DNA of 64,000 nt, taken from assembly GCF_014646575.1 (NCBI RefSeq), contig NZ_BMNN01000001.1:1-64000 (forward strand), read 5' to 3'. Under the pieces are notes generated by a model. That model saw nothing but the letters and a program-made list of their open reading frames with translations, had not been told where the DNA came from and searched no databases. The DNA comes from Halopseudomonas pertucinogena (GTDB taxonomy: Bacteria > Pseudomonadota > Gammaproteobacteria > Pseudomonadales > Pseudomonadaceae). A program made the translations under genes and the position numbers. Positions 18,576-27,927 of this stretch are shown here, piece after piece (positions within the stretch are counted from its first letter, which is position 1; each line of letters begins with the position of its first letter).

Positions 18576-19553
18576 CTACTGCCCAAGTAATGCCTGGGCC
18601 GCCTGACGCCCGCTCAACCAGGCATTTTCCACCCGCCCGCCCAGGCACCAATCCCCGCATACGTACAGACTTAATCTCGGCGCCGCCAGTGCTCCCCATT
18701 TCAACTGTTCCGCTGGCCGCGCCTGCGACCAGAAAAACGCTGTGGTTGCGACCGGCTGGGGTAGGCTCAGGCCGGTCACACGCGACATTGCCAACGCCAG
18801 CTCGCTTATCACCTGTTCCTGGCTGGCGCCAGCGTGTTGCTCCGCCCAGCTGGCTGTGGACTGCAGCACCCATCGCTCGCCGGCGGCCCGCTGCGGTTTG
18901 CTGCTGTCACGGCACAGCCAGTCCAGCGGGCCGCTGCGCACAAAGCAGGCGTCCACCGGCGTGGTCAGCGGCTGGGCGAACTGCAGATCCACGGCCCAGC
19001 ACGGGCGCATGCGAACCCGTGCCACGTCCTGCTGCAGTTGCGGCGCCACGCTCAGCAGCTCGGTTGCCGCAGCGGGCGGAGTAGCGATGATCACCGCGCT
19101 GAAAGGGCCGTATTCCGCTCCTTCCCCGCTGTGGAGGAACCACTGATCATCCGTCGTTCTGCGCAGCGAGACGATGTCCGCATGCTGTAACGGCAAGCCT
19201 TGAACCAGGTGCCCGGCCAGCGCATTCATGCGCGGCACCGCCACCAGACGCTGGACATCATCGGCGGAGGGGCGCAGCCCGTGTTCGTCGTCGTAGCGGT
19301 ACAGATCCGCGGGCCATTCCGCCACCCAGCCGCGTTCTTGCCACTCCCGGCTGGCCAGGCGGAACGCGGGATGGCGGGCAGTGAAATACTGGGCACCCAG
19401 GTCGACGTGACCCGCGCCACCCAGACGTCCGCCGACCGGAAGGTCGGCTGAAAAAAGGGTGGCCGGCAGATCCGACTCGACCAGGGTCATTGCCGCACTG
19501 ATACCGGCCAGACCGGCGCCGATCACGGCGACTTGCGCAACTGTGTCCTGCAT
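18576..19553 (-). CDS. FAD-dependent amine-oxidase/renalase-like protein
   Basis: A 325-residue flavoprotein. The N-terminus has the Rossmann dinucleotide motif [17 protein letters not shown] (about residues 7-23) and the C-terminus the FAD-contacting [20 protein letters not shown] (about 292-311), the arrangement of NAD(P)/FAD amine oxidase-like and renalase-like proteins. The substrate is unknown. ATG 19553 is preferred because AGGACA lies 6 nt upstream; the longer in-frame start at 19598 adds a Pro/Arg-rich segment. It is divergent from hemH with 191 bp between them. Confidence 0.87.
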   Translation of the reverse strand: MQDTVAQVAVIGAGLAGISAAMTLVESDLPATLFSADLPVGGRLGGAGHVDLGAQYFTARHPAFRLASREWQERGWVAEWPADLYRYDDEHGLRPSADDVQRLVAVPRMNALAGHLVQGLPLQHADIVSLRRTTDDQWFLHSGEGAEYGPFSAVIIATPPAAATELLSVAPQLQQDVARVRMRPCWAVDLQFAQPLTTPVDACFVRSGPLDWLCRDSSKPQRAAGERWVLQSTASWAEQHAGASQEQVISELALAMSRVTGLSLPQPVATTAFFWSQARPAEQLKWGALAAPRLSLYVCGDWCLGGRVENAWLSGRQAAQALLGQ

Positions 19554-19744
19554 ATTCTGTCCTTGCCCGGGAGCGCGGGGAACGCGCGGTTCGGCCAAGC
19601 ATTACCGAATCATGCCGGCACTGCAACTGCGGCCCGCCGCCGTCAATAGCCACCGCCTATCAGCGCCTTTGGCGGCAAAAGCACGGCGGGCGGGGTACAA
19701 TCTGCGGCATCGTTTACATGATGAGTCCTATGGGAGATAGCCTG

Positions 19745-20761
19745 ATGTCCGAACGTGGAGTCCTGCTGGTGAATCTGGGTTCGCCGGCCAGCACCGAAGT
19801 TGCCGATGTACGCCGCTATCTCAACCAGTTCCTGATGGATCCCTGTGTCGTGGATCTTCCGTGGCCGCTGCGGCGGTTGCTGGTCAGCCTGATTCTGGTG
19901 CGGCGTCCCGCGGAGTCGGCGGCGGCCTATGCCTCCATCTGGTGGGATGAAGGTTCTCCGCTGGTGGTGATCAGCGAGCGGGTGCGCGACCAGCTGCGCA
20001 ATCGGCTGGACATGCCGGTGGAACTGGCCATGCGCTATGGCGAGCCGTCCATCGAGCGTGGCGTGCTTGCGCTGGCGCAGCAGGGTGTCGGTGAGATCCT
20101 GCTGATGCACCAGTATCCCCAGTTCGCTGACAGTACGGTCACCACGGCCATACGCGAGGTCGAGCGGGTGATCGAACAGCATCGCCTGCAGGTGCGCCTG
20201 ACCATCCTGCCGGTGTTCCATGATCGCCCCGACTATCTGGACGCCCTGGCGGACAGCAGCCGTCCCCATCTGGAAGGCGGGTTCGATCATCTGCTGTTCA
20301 GTTATCACGGGCTGCCGGAACGCCATCTGCAGAAGGTCGACCCGACCGGCAGGCACTGTCTGACCCCGGGCTGCTGCGAGCGCCCGTCTCCGGCCCATGC
20401 CACCTGTTACCGTGCCCAGTGTCTGGGGGGCAGCCGCGCTATCGCCCAGCGGCTCGGCCTCAGGGATGACCAATGGAGCAGTGCTTTCCAGTCCCGACTG
20501 GGCCGCGCCAAGTGGATCGAACCCTATACCGAGGCGCAGCTGGATGAGCTCGCCGCCCGCGGCGTCAAGCGGCTGCTGGTCATGTGCCCGGCTTTCACTG
20601 CGGACTGCATTGAAACCCTGGAAGAAATCGGAGATCGCGGGCGCGAGCAGTTCATCAATGCCGGCGGCGAGGAGCTGGTGCTGATCCCCTGCCTCAACGA
20701 TCAGCCGCAGTGGATGGATGTGCTGGCCGGCTGGGCGCGCAGCGAGCCGGTGCGAGGGTGA
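19745..20761 (+). CDS. hemH: Ferrochelatase
   Basis: Inserts Fe2+ into protoporphyrin IX, the last step of heme synthesis. The 338-residue protein starts [16 protein letters not shown] and contains the signature [13 protein letters not shown] (about residues 182-194) with the catalytic His, and the C-terminal [17 protein letters not shown] (about 280-296) with the conserved Glu. Several in-frame Met codons exist upstream (19718 onward); 19745 has GGGAGA 7 nt before it and fits homologue N-termini. Confidence 0.96.
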   Translation: MSERGVLLVNLGSPASTEVADVRRYLNQFLMDPCVVDLPWPLRRLLVSLILVRRPAESAAAYASIWWDEGSPLVVISERVRDQLRNRLDMPVELAMRYGEPSIERGVLALAQQGVGEILLMHQYPQFADSTVTTAIREVERVIEQHRLQVRLTILPVFHDRPDYLDALADSSRPHLEGGFDHLLFSYHGLPERHLQKVDPTGRHCLTPGCCERPSPAHATCYRAQCLGGSRAIAQRLGLRDDQWSSAFQSRLGRAKWIEPYTEAQLDELAARGVKRLLVMCPAFTADCIETLEEIGDRGREQFINAGGEELVLIPCLNDQPQWMDVLAGWARSEPVRG

Positions 20762-20766
20762 ACAGG

Positions 20767-21735
20767 ATGAACGGAATGACTGCCGTCTTTCTCGACCACG
20801 CATCGCTGGACCAGGGCGATCTCGATCTTCGCACCCTGCATGACAGCACCGCAGGGCTGACCCTGTACGATGCGACCGCGCCGCATCAGGTGGCCGAACG
20901 CATCGGCGCGCATCAGGTGGTGATCACCAACAAGGTGGTGATCGATGACGAGGTCATGCAGGCCTGCCCGGAATTGAAGGTCATCCTGATCGCAGCGACA
21001 GGGACCAACAATGTCGATCTGCAGGCAGCCGCACGGCGCGGTATCGCGGTCTACAACTGCCAGGCCTACGGCACCCCCGCGGTTGCCCAGCACACCCTGA
21101 TGCTCATGCTGGTGTTGATCACCCGGTACGACGCCTATCGCCAGGCGGTACAGGACGGCGCCTGGCAGCGCAGCAGCCAGTTCTGTCTGCTTGATTACCC
21201 GATCGGCGAGCTGTCCGGCCGGACCCTCGGGATCCTCGGCTACGGCGAGCTGGGTCGGGAGGTGGCGCGTCTGGCCAGCGCCTTTGGCATGCGCGTCAGG
21301 GTCGGCTCGATCCCGGGGCGCGAACACCCGGACCGGCCGTCCCTGGAGCAACTGCTGCCGGAGGTCGATGTGCTCTCCCTGCACTGTCCGTTGACGGACG
21401 CCACCCGGGGCATGATCGGGGCGGCTGAACTGGCGGCGATGAAGCCAGGCAGTCTCCTGATCAACGCCGGGCGTGGCGGGCTGGTGGACGAGCAGGCATT
21501 GCTCGACAGCCTGCGCTGCGGTCATCTGGGGGGCGCGGGGCTGGACGTACTGACCGAGGAACCGCCGGTCAACGGCAATCCGCTGCTCGACGCCCGGTTG
21601 CCCAACCTGGTTATTACCCCGCACTGTGCCTGGGGCAGCCGGGAGGCGCGCCAGCGTATCGTCGGCCAGCTTGCGGAGAACCTGCGGCATGCCAGCAGCG
21701 GGACTGGCCCGTCGCCACGCCGGGTCGCGCCGTAA
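20767..21735 (+). CDS. hprA: D-2-hydroxyacid dehydrogenase, probable glycerate/hydroxypyruvate dehydrogenase
   Basis: NAD(P)-dependent D-2-hydroxyacid dehydrogenase of about 322 residues. The nucleotide loop LGILGYGELGREVARLA lies near residue 152, the catalytic Arg in NAGRGGLVDEQALL near 236, Glu in LDVLTEEPP near 264 and His in VITPHCAWGS near 285. Such enzymes convert hydroxypyruvate to D-glycerate in pseudomonads. The gene begins 5 nt after hemH; ATG 20767 or ATG 20776 are both plausible. Substrate assignment is by family resemblance. Confidence 0.88.
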   Translation: MNGMTAVFLDHASLDQGDLDLRTLHDSTAGLTLYDATAPHQVAERIGAHQVVITNKVVIDDEVMQACPELKVILIAATGTNNVDLQAAARRGIAVYNCQAYGTPAVAQHTLMLMLVLITRYDAYRQAVQDGAWQRSSQFCLLDYPIGELSGRTLGILGYGELGREVARLASAFGMRVRVGSIPGREHPDRPSLEQLLPEVDVLSLHCPLTDATRGMIGAAELAAMKPGSLLINAGRGGLVDEQALLDSLRCGHLGGAGLDVLTEEPPVNGNPLLDARLPNLVITPHCAWGSREARQRIVGQLAENLRHASSGTGPSPRRVAP

Positions 21736-21869
21736 TCTGATCGGCATATTGCACTTGACCCACTTCACAGAAAGCAGCGGGCCACACATTCAGGCGATGC
21801 GTTGGTGAGAAACGCTCGGTAACTTCCGCGCTTCGTTCCAGGAGTGGGCAATACCTGGGAGCAATCCAT

Positions 21870-22340
21870 TTGCTTGCGGGGTGCCCGATCTTGAACAGAC
21901 CCATGCGTCAGAATGGCTTCAGCCTGCTGGAAGTGGTCATCTCGCTGCTGCTGCTGGCTGTTGGGGCGCTCGGTGCAGTGATGATGCAGACCAGCGCCCT
22001 GCGCTTGAGCACCAGCGCAGCGGACCGCACCCAGGCCAGTTTCATTGCCTATGATCTGCTTGATCGGGTGCGCGCCAATGCCGTCGAGCTGGAACACTAC
22101 GCAGTCAGTGTTGGCCCGGGCTGCCGGGCGGACGCGCCAACCACGCCGGCCTCCATCCGCGCCACCGACCTTGCCGATTTCACCCATGCGGTCAGTTGTC
22201 TGCTCCCGGGCGGGCAGGGCGCCGTGACCATCGCCGGTCAGCGGGCGACGGTAACGTTGAGCTGGTCCGAGGAACGCATACTGGCGGATGCCGGCAGCGC
22301 CTCGCTGACGGTCTCCGCGCTGATCGGCGGGCAGCCATGA
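21870..22340 (+). CDS. pilV: Type IV pilus minor pilin PilV
   Basis: Prepilin-like protein that helps prime pilus assembly. The class III leader ends at G followed by FSLLEVVISLLLLAVGALGA, so PilD should cut the Gly-Phe bond and methylate Phe; Glu5 is present. The start is uncertain: TTG 21870 has GGGAG 7 nt upstream and gives a 16-residue leader, while ATG 21903 gives the short leader MRQNG but lacks a Shine-Dalgarno. The mature part contains two Cys in the globular domain (about residues 92-115). It is first in the pilVWXY1E operon; stop and pilW start overlap (ATGA). Confidence 0.88.
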   Translation: MLAGCPILNRPMRQNGFSLLEVVISLLLLAVGALGAVMMQTSALRLSTSAADRTQASFIAYDLLDRVRANAVELEHYAVSVGPGCRADAPTTPASIRATDLADFTHAVSCLLPGGQGAVTIAGQRATVTLSWSEERILADAGSASLTVSALIGGQP

Positions 22341-23116
22341 TCGGACCTGGGAGCGCACAGCGCGGCATCAGCCTGGTGGAGCTGATGGTGGCCATGACCC
22401 TCGGCCTGCTCCTGGTGCTCGGCGTAACCCAGATGCTGCTTGGTAACAAGCAGAGTTTCCTCATGCAGCAGCAACTGGCGTCCATGCAGGAGAACGCCCG
22501 ATTCATTCTGGCGCGCATGAGTCGAGATATCCGGCAGGCGGGCATGTTCGGCTGCCTTGACCTGCAGCGCCTGTCCGCTTCCACCCGGGCAAGCCTGCCG
22601 GCCGAGTTCGCCGAACCGATCAGCTACAGCGATGGTGTACTCAGGCTGGTGACCGCGGTCAGCGCGCATGACTCGATAACCGGGCCGGGCGTGCGCAGCG
22701 CGGCGGACTACGATGCCAGATGGCTGCTGGCCAGCAACTGCCTCGATGAGCTGCGTATCGCCACCGGCACCGAGGAGCTGAGCGTGCAGCCGGGTGACTT
22801 CCTGATAGCGGTACGCCAGATCGAATACCGTCAGTCCCGCTACAGTCTGCAGGCGCGGCTGAACGATGCCGGGCACTTCGAAACGCTCATCGATGGCGTG
22901 GCGAGCCTTGATGTGCGGTTCGGCCTGGCGGACAGTGCCGGGGAGCGCCGGCTTGCCGGCGGCTACCAGAGCGCCCTCGGGCCCGGGCAGGCGGATCTGG
23001 TACGCAGCGTGCGGCTGGCGCTGCGACTGATGCACGATCCGGCCGACCCGCGCGCAGCTCAGCCCCGGCCCCAGCAGTACACGCTGGTGACGGCCCTGCG
23101 CAACCGACTGGACTGA
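22337..23116 (+). CDS. pilW: Type IV pilus minor pilin PilW
   Basis: A 259-residue minor pilin. The leader ends at QRG followed by ISLVELMVAMTLGLLLVLGV, with Glu5 and a long hydrophobic N-terminal helix, then PilW-family signatures such as MQENARFILARMSRDIRQAGMFGC (split; about residues 53-76). Length is typical. It starts inside the pilV stop codon and is followed after 2 nt by pilX, so the order matches the conserved pseudomonad operon. Confidence 0.92.
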   Translation: MIGPGSAQRGISLVELMVAMTLGLLLVLGVTQMLLGNKQSFLMQQQLASMQENARFILARMSRDIRQAGMFGCLDLQRLSASTRASLPAEFAEPISYSDGVLRLVTAVSAHDSITGPGVRSAADYDARWLLASNCLDELRIATGTEELSVQPGDFLIAVRQIEYRQSRYSLQARLNDAGHFETLIDGVASLDVRFGLADSAGERRLAGGYQSALGPGQADLVRSVRLALRLMHDPADPRAAQPRPQQYTLVTALRNRLD

Positions 23117-23118
23117 CC

Positions 23119-23616
23119 ATGATGCCGGTCGGTCGACACTCCCAGCAGGGCAGCACTCTCCTTGTCAGCCTGGTCCTGCTGCTGGTGCTGACGCTGATGG
23201 CACTGGGTGGTGTTTCCAGCTCGGCGCTGCAGGAGCGGATGGCACACAACGCCCAGCGGATGAATCTCGGTTTTCAGGCTGCCGAAAGCGGTCTGCGCCA
23301 TGTCGAGCAGCAACTGAACCTGCGAGAGCTGATGCTGCCGACGTCGGTCTGCAGCGGAGGGGGGTGTGATGTCCCCGCCGCGCTGTTGCGCCCGGGCGCC
23401 TCGGGATCCCCCGGCCCTGAATGGCAGCGGGTGCCGACCGCCATCACCGGAGAGGAGACGGAGGTCTGGTTTCGTATCGTCCAACTGGGGGACAGCGCAC
23501 TGGCGGTCAATATTGCCGCCGGTGCAACCGGCACCCTGTACCGCGTATCGGTGCTCAGCCGGCGCGACTCGTCCCCGACCCTGCTGGAGGCTGTCTATGC
23601 CTATTCCCGTCTGTGA
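23119..23616 (+). CDS. pilX: Type IV pilus minor pilin PilX
   Basis: A 165-residue PilX. The leader ends at QQG, followed by STLLVSLVLLLVLTLMALGG; as in other PilX proteins the residue at position 1 is not Phe and position 5 lacks the usual Glu, a known feature of PilX. The next segment SSALQERMAHNAQRMNLGFQ matches the PilX family. Its 3' end overlaps the pilY1 start by 20 nt, implying translational coupling. Confidence 0.9.
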   Translation: MMPVGRHSQQGSTLLVSLVLLLVLTLMALGGVSSSALQERMAHNAQRMNLGFQAAESGLRHVEQQLNLRELMLPTSVCSGGGCDVPAALLRPGASGSPGPEWQRVPTAITGEETEVWFRIVQLGDSALAVNIAAGATGTLYRVSVLSRRDSSPTLLEAVYAYSRL

Positions 23617-26272
23617 AACTCGTCGGCTGATTCTGCTCTCGACTGCATTGGCCAGCGCCGTGCTGGCAGCGCAGGCATCCGCGTTCGCGCCCTTCAGCGG
23701 ACCGATGCAGGCCGCCTCGGTGGTGCCGCCGAATGTGCTGCTGTTGCTGGACAACACGTCCATTGCCGCGACCGATCCCGCCGGCGATGCTGTCCTGTCC
23801 GGCGTCGGTGAAGCAGTGAAGACGCTGATGGACAGGCATCATGAGCTGCGCTTCGGGCTGTTTGGGCTGCGTGCCCCGCTGGCGGGTGAGTCGGCCCCGG
23901 TTGGCGTCATGCTCGCTGAAGCGGGCGGTACCGATGGGGACGCACGGCGTGCCACGATGCACCGGGCGCTGACGGACCTCCGACCGCTGGCCGGTGGCAG
24001 CAGCGCTGCTCTTGCCGCTGCCTGGCGCGGCGTTGCCGACCATCTCGGCGATCCGCTGGTCAGCCCTCAGACGTTGCGCTGCCAGCACAATCTCGGCCTT
24101 ATCGTGGCGGGCGACCAGCCCGAAGAGGAAGTCGCCGCCATCGACCTGGAAGAGCAGGCGCGGGAGGCCTGGCAGGTCGACCTGCGCAGCGGCGGAGCCG
24201 ACCTGGCCGGCTCCAGCTGGGATGACCCGGCCTTTGCCGTCCAGAATCTGCGCACCTCCACCGTCGCGCTGGCAGCGGGTGGTGGTTACCTGCAGCGGGC
24301 CGCCGCCGCCGGCGCTGGCGAGCATGTGCAGGTGGGCGATTTCCCGGACCTGGAAGGTGCGCTGACTGCCGCGCTGCTCTCCATGACCTCGGTGGCCGGA
24401 GCAGCGGGCGGCATCGATACCGGAGCCGGCGCCGTGGCGGTTGGAGCGGACCGCGTGTACCAGACCCGGATCGATACCGCGGACTGGAGCGGCAGCCTCA
24501 GGGCCTACCGCATCGGCGAGGACGGTGCACCCTCGGGGCTGTTGATGGATACCGACGGCAGTTTTCTCCCCGGCAGCCCGACCGGGCGCTTTGAAACCTG
24601 GCGCCGTGGCGAGGGCGGTGCCGCCGGCGTCGGTGTTCCGCTGGACTCGGGCACCCTGTCGGCGCTGAGCACGGTTCAACAGCGACTACTGGAGCAGGAG
24701 GCGCAGCGCGCCGGACTCGGCCGCGAGGAGGGGCAACGCCTGCTGAACTGGGCCAGGGGCGAGGAGGACCCCGATCTGCGCCGCCGCGATCGGCTGCTGG
24801 GCGATATCGTCCGTTCGGCGCCGCTGGTAACAGGCGCAGACCATCACGCATTGTCGGCGACCATGGTGCGTGGTTATGACAGTTACCTGGCGCGCCGCCT
24901 GCGCCGCATGCCCGAAGCGGTAATTGTGGGCTCCAATGACGGGTTTGTCCGGCTGTTCGACAGCGAAGGCGGCCATCTCTACTCATACCTGCCGGCAGCG
25001 GCTCACCGCGGGCTCGGTGCGCGTGCCCATCCGGGCTATGCGCAGGGCTACCAGCATCGCTCGGGCGTTGATGGCCGCCTGGCGGTGGGCGACGTGAGTC
25101 TGTCGGGCGAATGGGCGACGGTCGCTGCCGGCGGCCTGGGTGCCGGGGGCAGGGCGCTGTTTGCGCTGCGCCTGTTCAGCGAATCCGCCGATATCCCGCA
25201 GGTATTGCGGGAGCGCGGAGCCGATGAAATCCCCGGGCTGGGCCACGTCTACGGTCCGCCGCAGTTTGCCCAGCTGGGAGACCGCGCGGTGCTGATCCTG
25301 GGCAACGGCTACGGCAGTGCGCGGGGCCAGGCGTCCTTGCTGGCGCTCGATATGCTCACCGGGGCATTGCTGGCGGAACTGACGGTCGGCGGCAGGGACG
25401 GGGCCACACACGGCAACGGTCTGTCCGCACCGGTTCTGCAGTTCGATTCGGCTGGAACGCTGCGCGCCGCCATCGCCGGCGACCTGCACGGGCAACTCTG
25501 GAAATTTGACCTGATAGGCAACGACCCGGCCGGCTGGCGCGTGGCCAATGCCGGTACGCCCCTGTTCACTGCCGCACCGGGGCAGCCCATCACCTCGCAG
25601 CCGGTACTGCTTCCGCGATTCACCGGCGACGGCAATCTGCTGATGTTCGGCACCGGCAAATTGCTGGAGGCCGGGGATCTTGCCGATACGCAGGTCCAGG
25701 CGTTCTATGCGGTGCTGGATAGGCCCGGTACCTCCGCCGGGCTTTCGCCTGCTGCACTGCAGAAGCAGCGCCTGCACGCCACCGTCGACCCCGTGACAGG
25801 CCAGCGCCTGCGCGTGGTCGATGCCACGCCCGTGGACTGGTCGAGCCGGCATGGCTGGCACCTGCCGTTCGACGGCGTGCCGGGGGAGCGGGTGATTCAC
25901 GAAGCGGTGGTGCGCCATTCCCGGGTCATGTTCCCCACAACAGTTGCCGGCGTGGATACCGGTGACCCGTGCATTACCCATACCGGTGGCTGGCTGATGT
26001 CGCTGATGCTGGCCAGCGGTGGCCTGCCACCGGAGGCCACGCTGGACGTCACTGGCGATCTGCGGGTGGACGGGGATGACGTGCCGGCGGCCGGGCTCGA
26101 ACTGCCTGACGGCTTGCCAGGGGGCCTGGGCCTGATCGAGCTGGCCGATGCTTCGCGGCTTCCGGGCTGTGCCGGTGAGCGCTACCTGGTGCCGGGCTCC
26201 CGGGAGCTCGCGCTGCTGGCCGGTGAGTCACAGTGCAGCTTCGAACGCATCATATGGCGCCAGCTGAAATGA
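23597..26272 (+). CDS. pilY1: PilY1-like pilus tip / assembly protein (short form)
   Basis: An 891-residue exported protein with signal peptide (about 1-29), an N-terminal vWA-like domain (about 44-330) and a C-terminal PilC-type beta-propeller (about 395-890) recognised by IVRSAPLVTGADHH and VIVGSNDGFVRLFDSEGGHL. It is shorter than the roughly 1160 residues I recall for P. aeruginosa PilY1. The MIDAS-like segment is LLLLDNTSIAA, which lacks the full D-x-S-x-S. A D-V-T-G-D-L-R-V-D-G-D-D loop near residue 816 looks like a calcium-binding site. ATG 23597 is the first start after pilX coding is nearly finished; the same frame stays open upstream but is a shadow of pilX. Confidence 0.88.
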   Translation: MPIPVCETRRLILLSTALASAVLAAQASAFAPFSGPMQAASVVPPNVLLLLDNTSIAATDPAGDAVLSGVGEAVKTLMDRHHELRFGLFGLRAPLAGESAPVGVMLAEAGGTDGDARRATMHRALTDLRPLAGGSSAALAAAWRGVADHLGDPLVSPQTLRCQHNLGLIVAGDQPEEEVAAIDLEEQAREAWQVDLRSGGADLAGSSWDDPAFAVQNLRTSTVALAAGGGYLQRAAAAGAGEHVQVGDFPDLEGALTAALLSMTSVAGAAGGIDTGAGAVAVGADRVYQTRIDTADWSGSLRAYRIGEDGAPSGLLMDTDGSFLPGSPTGRFETWRRGEGGAAGVGVPLDSGTLSALSTVQQRLLEQEAQRAGLGREEGQRLLNWARGEEDPDLRRRDRLLGDIVRSAPLVTGADHHALSATMVRGYDSYLARRLRRMPEAVIVGSNDGFVRLFDSEGGHLYSYLPAAAHRGLGARAHPGYAQGYQHRSGVDGRLAVGDVSLSGEWATVAAGGLGAGGRALFALRLFSESADIPQVLRERGADEIPGLGHVYGPPQFAQLGDRAVLILGNGYGSARGQASLLALDMLTGALLAELTVGGRDGATHGNGLSAPVLQFDSAGTLRAAIAGDLHGQLWKFDLIGNDPAGWRVANAGTPLFTAAPGQPITSQPVLLPRFTGDGNLLMFGTGKLLEAGDLADTQVQAFYAVLDRPGTSAGLSPAALQKQRLHATVDPVTGQRLRVVDATPVDWSSRHGWHLPFDGVPGERVIHEAVVRHSRVMFPTTVAGVDTGDPCITHTGGWLMSLMLASGGLPPEATLDVTGDLRVDGDDVPAAGLELPDGLPGGLGLIELADASRLPGCAGERYLVPGSRELALLAGESQCSFERIIWRQLK

Positions 26273-26670
26273 ACGGAACGCAGCGGGGATTCACTCTGAT
26301 CGAGATCATGCTGGTGGTGGTCGTGCTCGGCATTCTCGCGACCATCGCCCTGCCTTCCTACCAGGAGCATGTACGGCAGGCCCGGAGGGCGGAGGTGTCC
26401 ACCGTCATGCTCGAGAGTGCGCAGTTGCTGGAGCGCCACTACACGCGGCATGGCACCTATGATGCCGAACCGGCCGCTCCGGTCCCGACCCAGAGCCCGC
26501 CGACCGGCGCAGCGGTGTACCGGATTGCGGTCAGCACCGCGGCAGAGGGGTTTACCCTTACCGCCACGGCCGTGCCGGGTGGCATCATGGCCGGCGATGC
26601 CTGCGCCAGCTACAGCGTCAATCAGGTCAACCAGCGTACACCCGATGACAGCAAGTGCTGGCGGCGCTGA
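26269..26670 (+). CDS. pilE: Type IV pilus minor pilin PilE
   Basis: A 133-residue prepilin with leader MNGTQRG and mature start FTLIEIMLVVVVLGILATIA including Glu5, and a C-terminal Cys pair (about 113 and 131) that would form the D-region disulfide. It starts inside the pilY1 stop (ATGA). An in-frame ATG at 26254 would give a leader of 12 residues. It is the last gene of the minor pilin operon; its stop lies 3 bp from the convergent uraA stop. Confidence 0.9.
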   Translation: MNGTQRGFTLIEIMLVVVVLGILATIALPSYQEHVRQARRAEVSTVMLESAQLLERHYTRHGTYDAEPAAPVPTQSPPTGAAVYRIAVSTAAEGFTLTATAVPGGIMAGDACASYSVNQVNQRTPDDSKCWRR

Positions 26671-26673
26671 TAT

Positions 26674-27927
26674 TCATGGAGCGGGGTCGTGCTCCGCCAC
26701 GGGCTTGCTCGCCGGCAGCATCAGGTTGAGCAGGATGGCCACCACACCGCAGAGGCTGATGCCCTGCAGGGTAACGGTCTGGTTGCCGATGGCCATACCT
26801 CCGATACCGAACACCAGGGTGACTGAAACGATACTCAGGTTGCGCGCATCGGCCAGATCGACATTGTGCCGTATCAGGATATTGATCCCGACTACCGCAA
26901 TGGAGCCAAACAGCAGGCACAGGATGCCCCCCATCACCGGCACCGGCATGCCCAGCAGCACGGCACCGAACTTCTCGACGAAGGCCAGGCAGATGGCGAA
27001 TACAGCGGCCCACACCATCACCGTGGGATTGAAGTTGCGGGTCAGTACCACTGCACCGGTCACCTCGGAATAGGTGGTGCTCGGCGGGCCGCCGAAGAAG
27101 GCGGCGGCAGAGGTGCCCAAACCGTCGCCCAACAGGGTGCGCTGCAGGCCGGGCTTGCGGATGTAATCCTTGCCGGTGACCGCGCCGATCGCCATGATAT
27201 CGCCGACATGCTCGATGGCCGGCGCAATGGCCACCGGGATCATGAACAGGATGGCTGCCAGATGGAACTCGGGGCGCACGAACTCCGGTGTGGCCAGCCA
27301 GCTGGCTTGCGCGACCTGCGTGAAGCTGGCTACACCCAGCAGCCAGGAGAGCATGTAACCCACTGCTACCCCGGCCATGATCGGCACCAGCCGGAACAGC
27401 CCACGGCCATACACGGCAACCAGAAGCGTGGTGACCAGGGAAGCGATGGAAATGATGAGCGCGGTGGAGTAGTCCACCAGCTGGATGCTGCCATCACCGG
27501 ACTTGCCGGAAGCCATGTTCACCGCAGTGGACGCCAGGCCCAGCCCGATGACCATGATCACCGGGCCGACTACCACCGGCGGCAGCAGCTTCTGGATGAA
27601 GCCGGGGCCACGCAGATGCACGGCGAGGCTCAGCAGCATGTAGACCAGGCCCGCAGCAACCAGGCCGCCCAGGGTGGCAGGCAGCCCCCAGGTCTGGTTG
27701 CTGTAGAGAATGGGGGCAATGAAGGCGAAACTGGAGGCGAGAAATACCGGGATCTGGCGGCCGCTGACGAAATAGAAGATCAGCGTCCCCAGACCGGCGG
27801 TGAACAGCGCCACGCTGGGGCTCATGCCGGTGATCAATGGCATCAGCACCAGCGCGCCGAATGCCACGAACAGCATCTGCGAGCCGGCGACCAGCGTACG
27901 CCAGCCGCTGGTGTTCATGTTCTCCAT
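26674..27927 (-). CDS. uraA: Uracil-xanthine permease
   Basis: NAT/NCS2 proton symporter for uracil, 417 residues and about 14 hydrophobic segments. The family region around IMAIGAVTGKDYIRKPGLQR (about residues 245-264) and the GGPPSTTYSEVTGAV segment (about 278-292) are conserved in UraA. ATG 27927 shares one base with the upp stop (TGATG), so upp and uraA form a pyrimidine-salvage operon. Confidence 0.95.
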   Translation of the reverse strand: MENMNTSGWRTLVAGSQMLFVAFGALVLMPLITGMSPSVALFTAGLGTLIFYFVSGRQIPVFLASSFAFIAPILYSNQTWGLPATLGGLVAAGLVYMLLSLAVHLRGPGFIQKLLPPVVVGPVIMVIGLGLASTAVNMASGKSGDGSIQLVDYSTALIISIASLVTTLLVAVYGRGLFRLVPIMAGVAVGYMLSWLLGVASFTQVAQASWLATPEFVRPEFHLAAILFMIPVAIAPAIEHVGDIMAIGAVTGKDYIRKPGLQRTLLGDGLGTSAAAFFGGPPSTTYSEVTGAVVLTRNFNPTVMVWAAVFAICLAFVEKFGAVLLGMPVPVMGGILCLLFGSIAVVGINILIRHNVDLADARNLSIVSVTLVFGIGGMAIGNQTVTLQGISLCGVVAILLNLMLPASKPVAEHDPAP

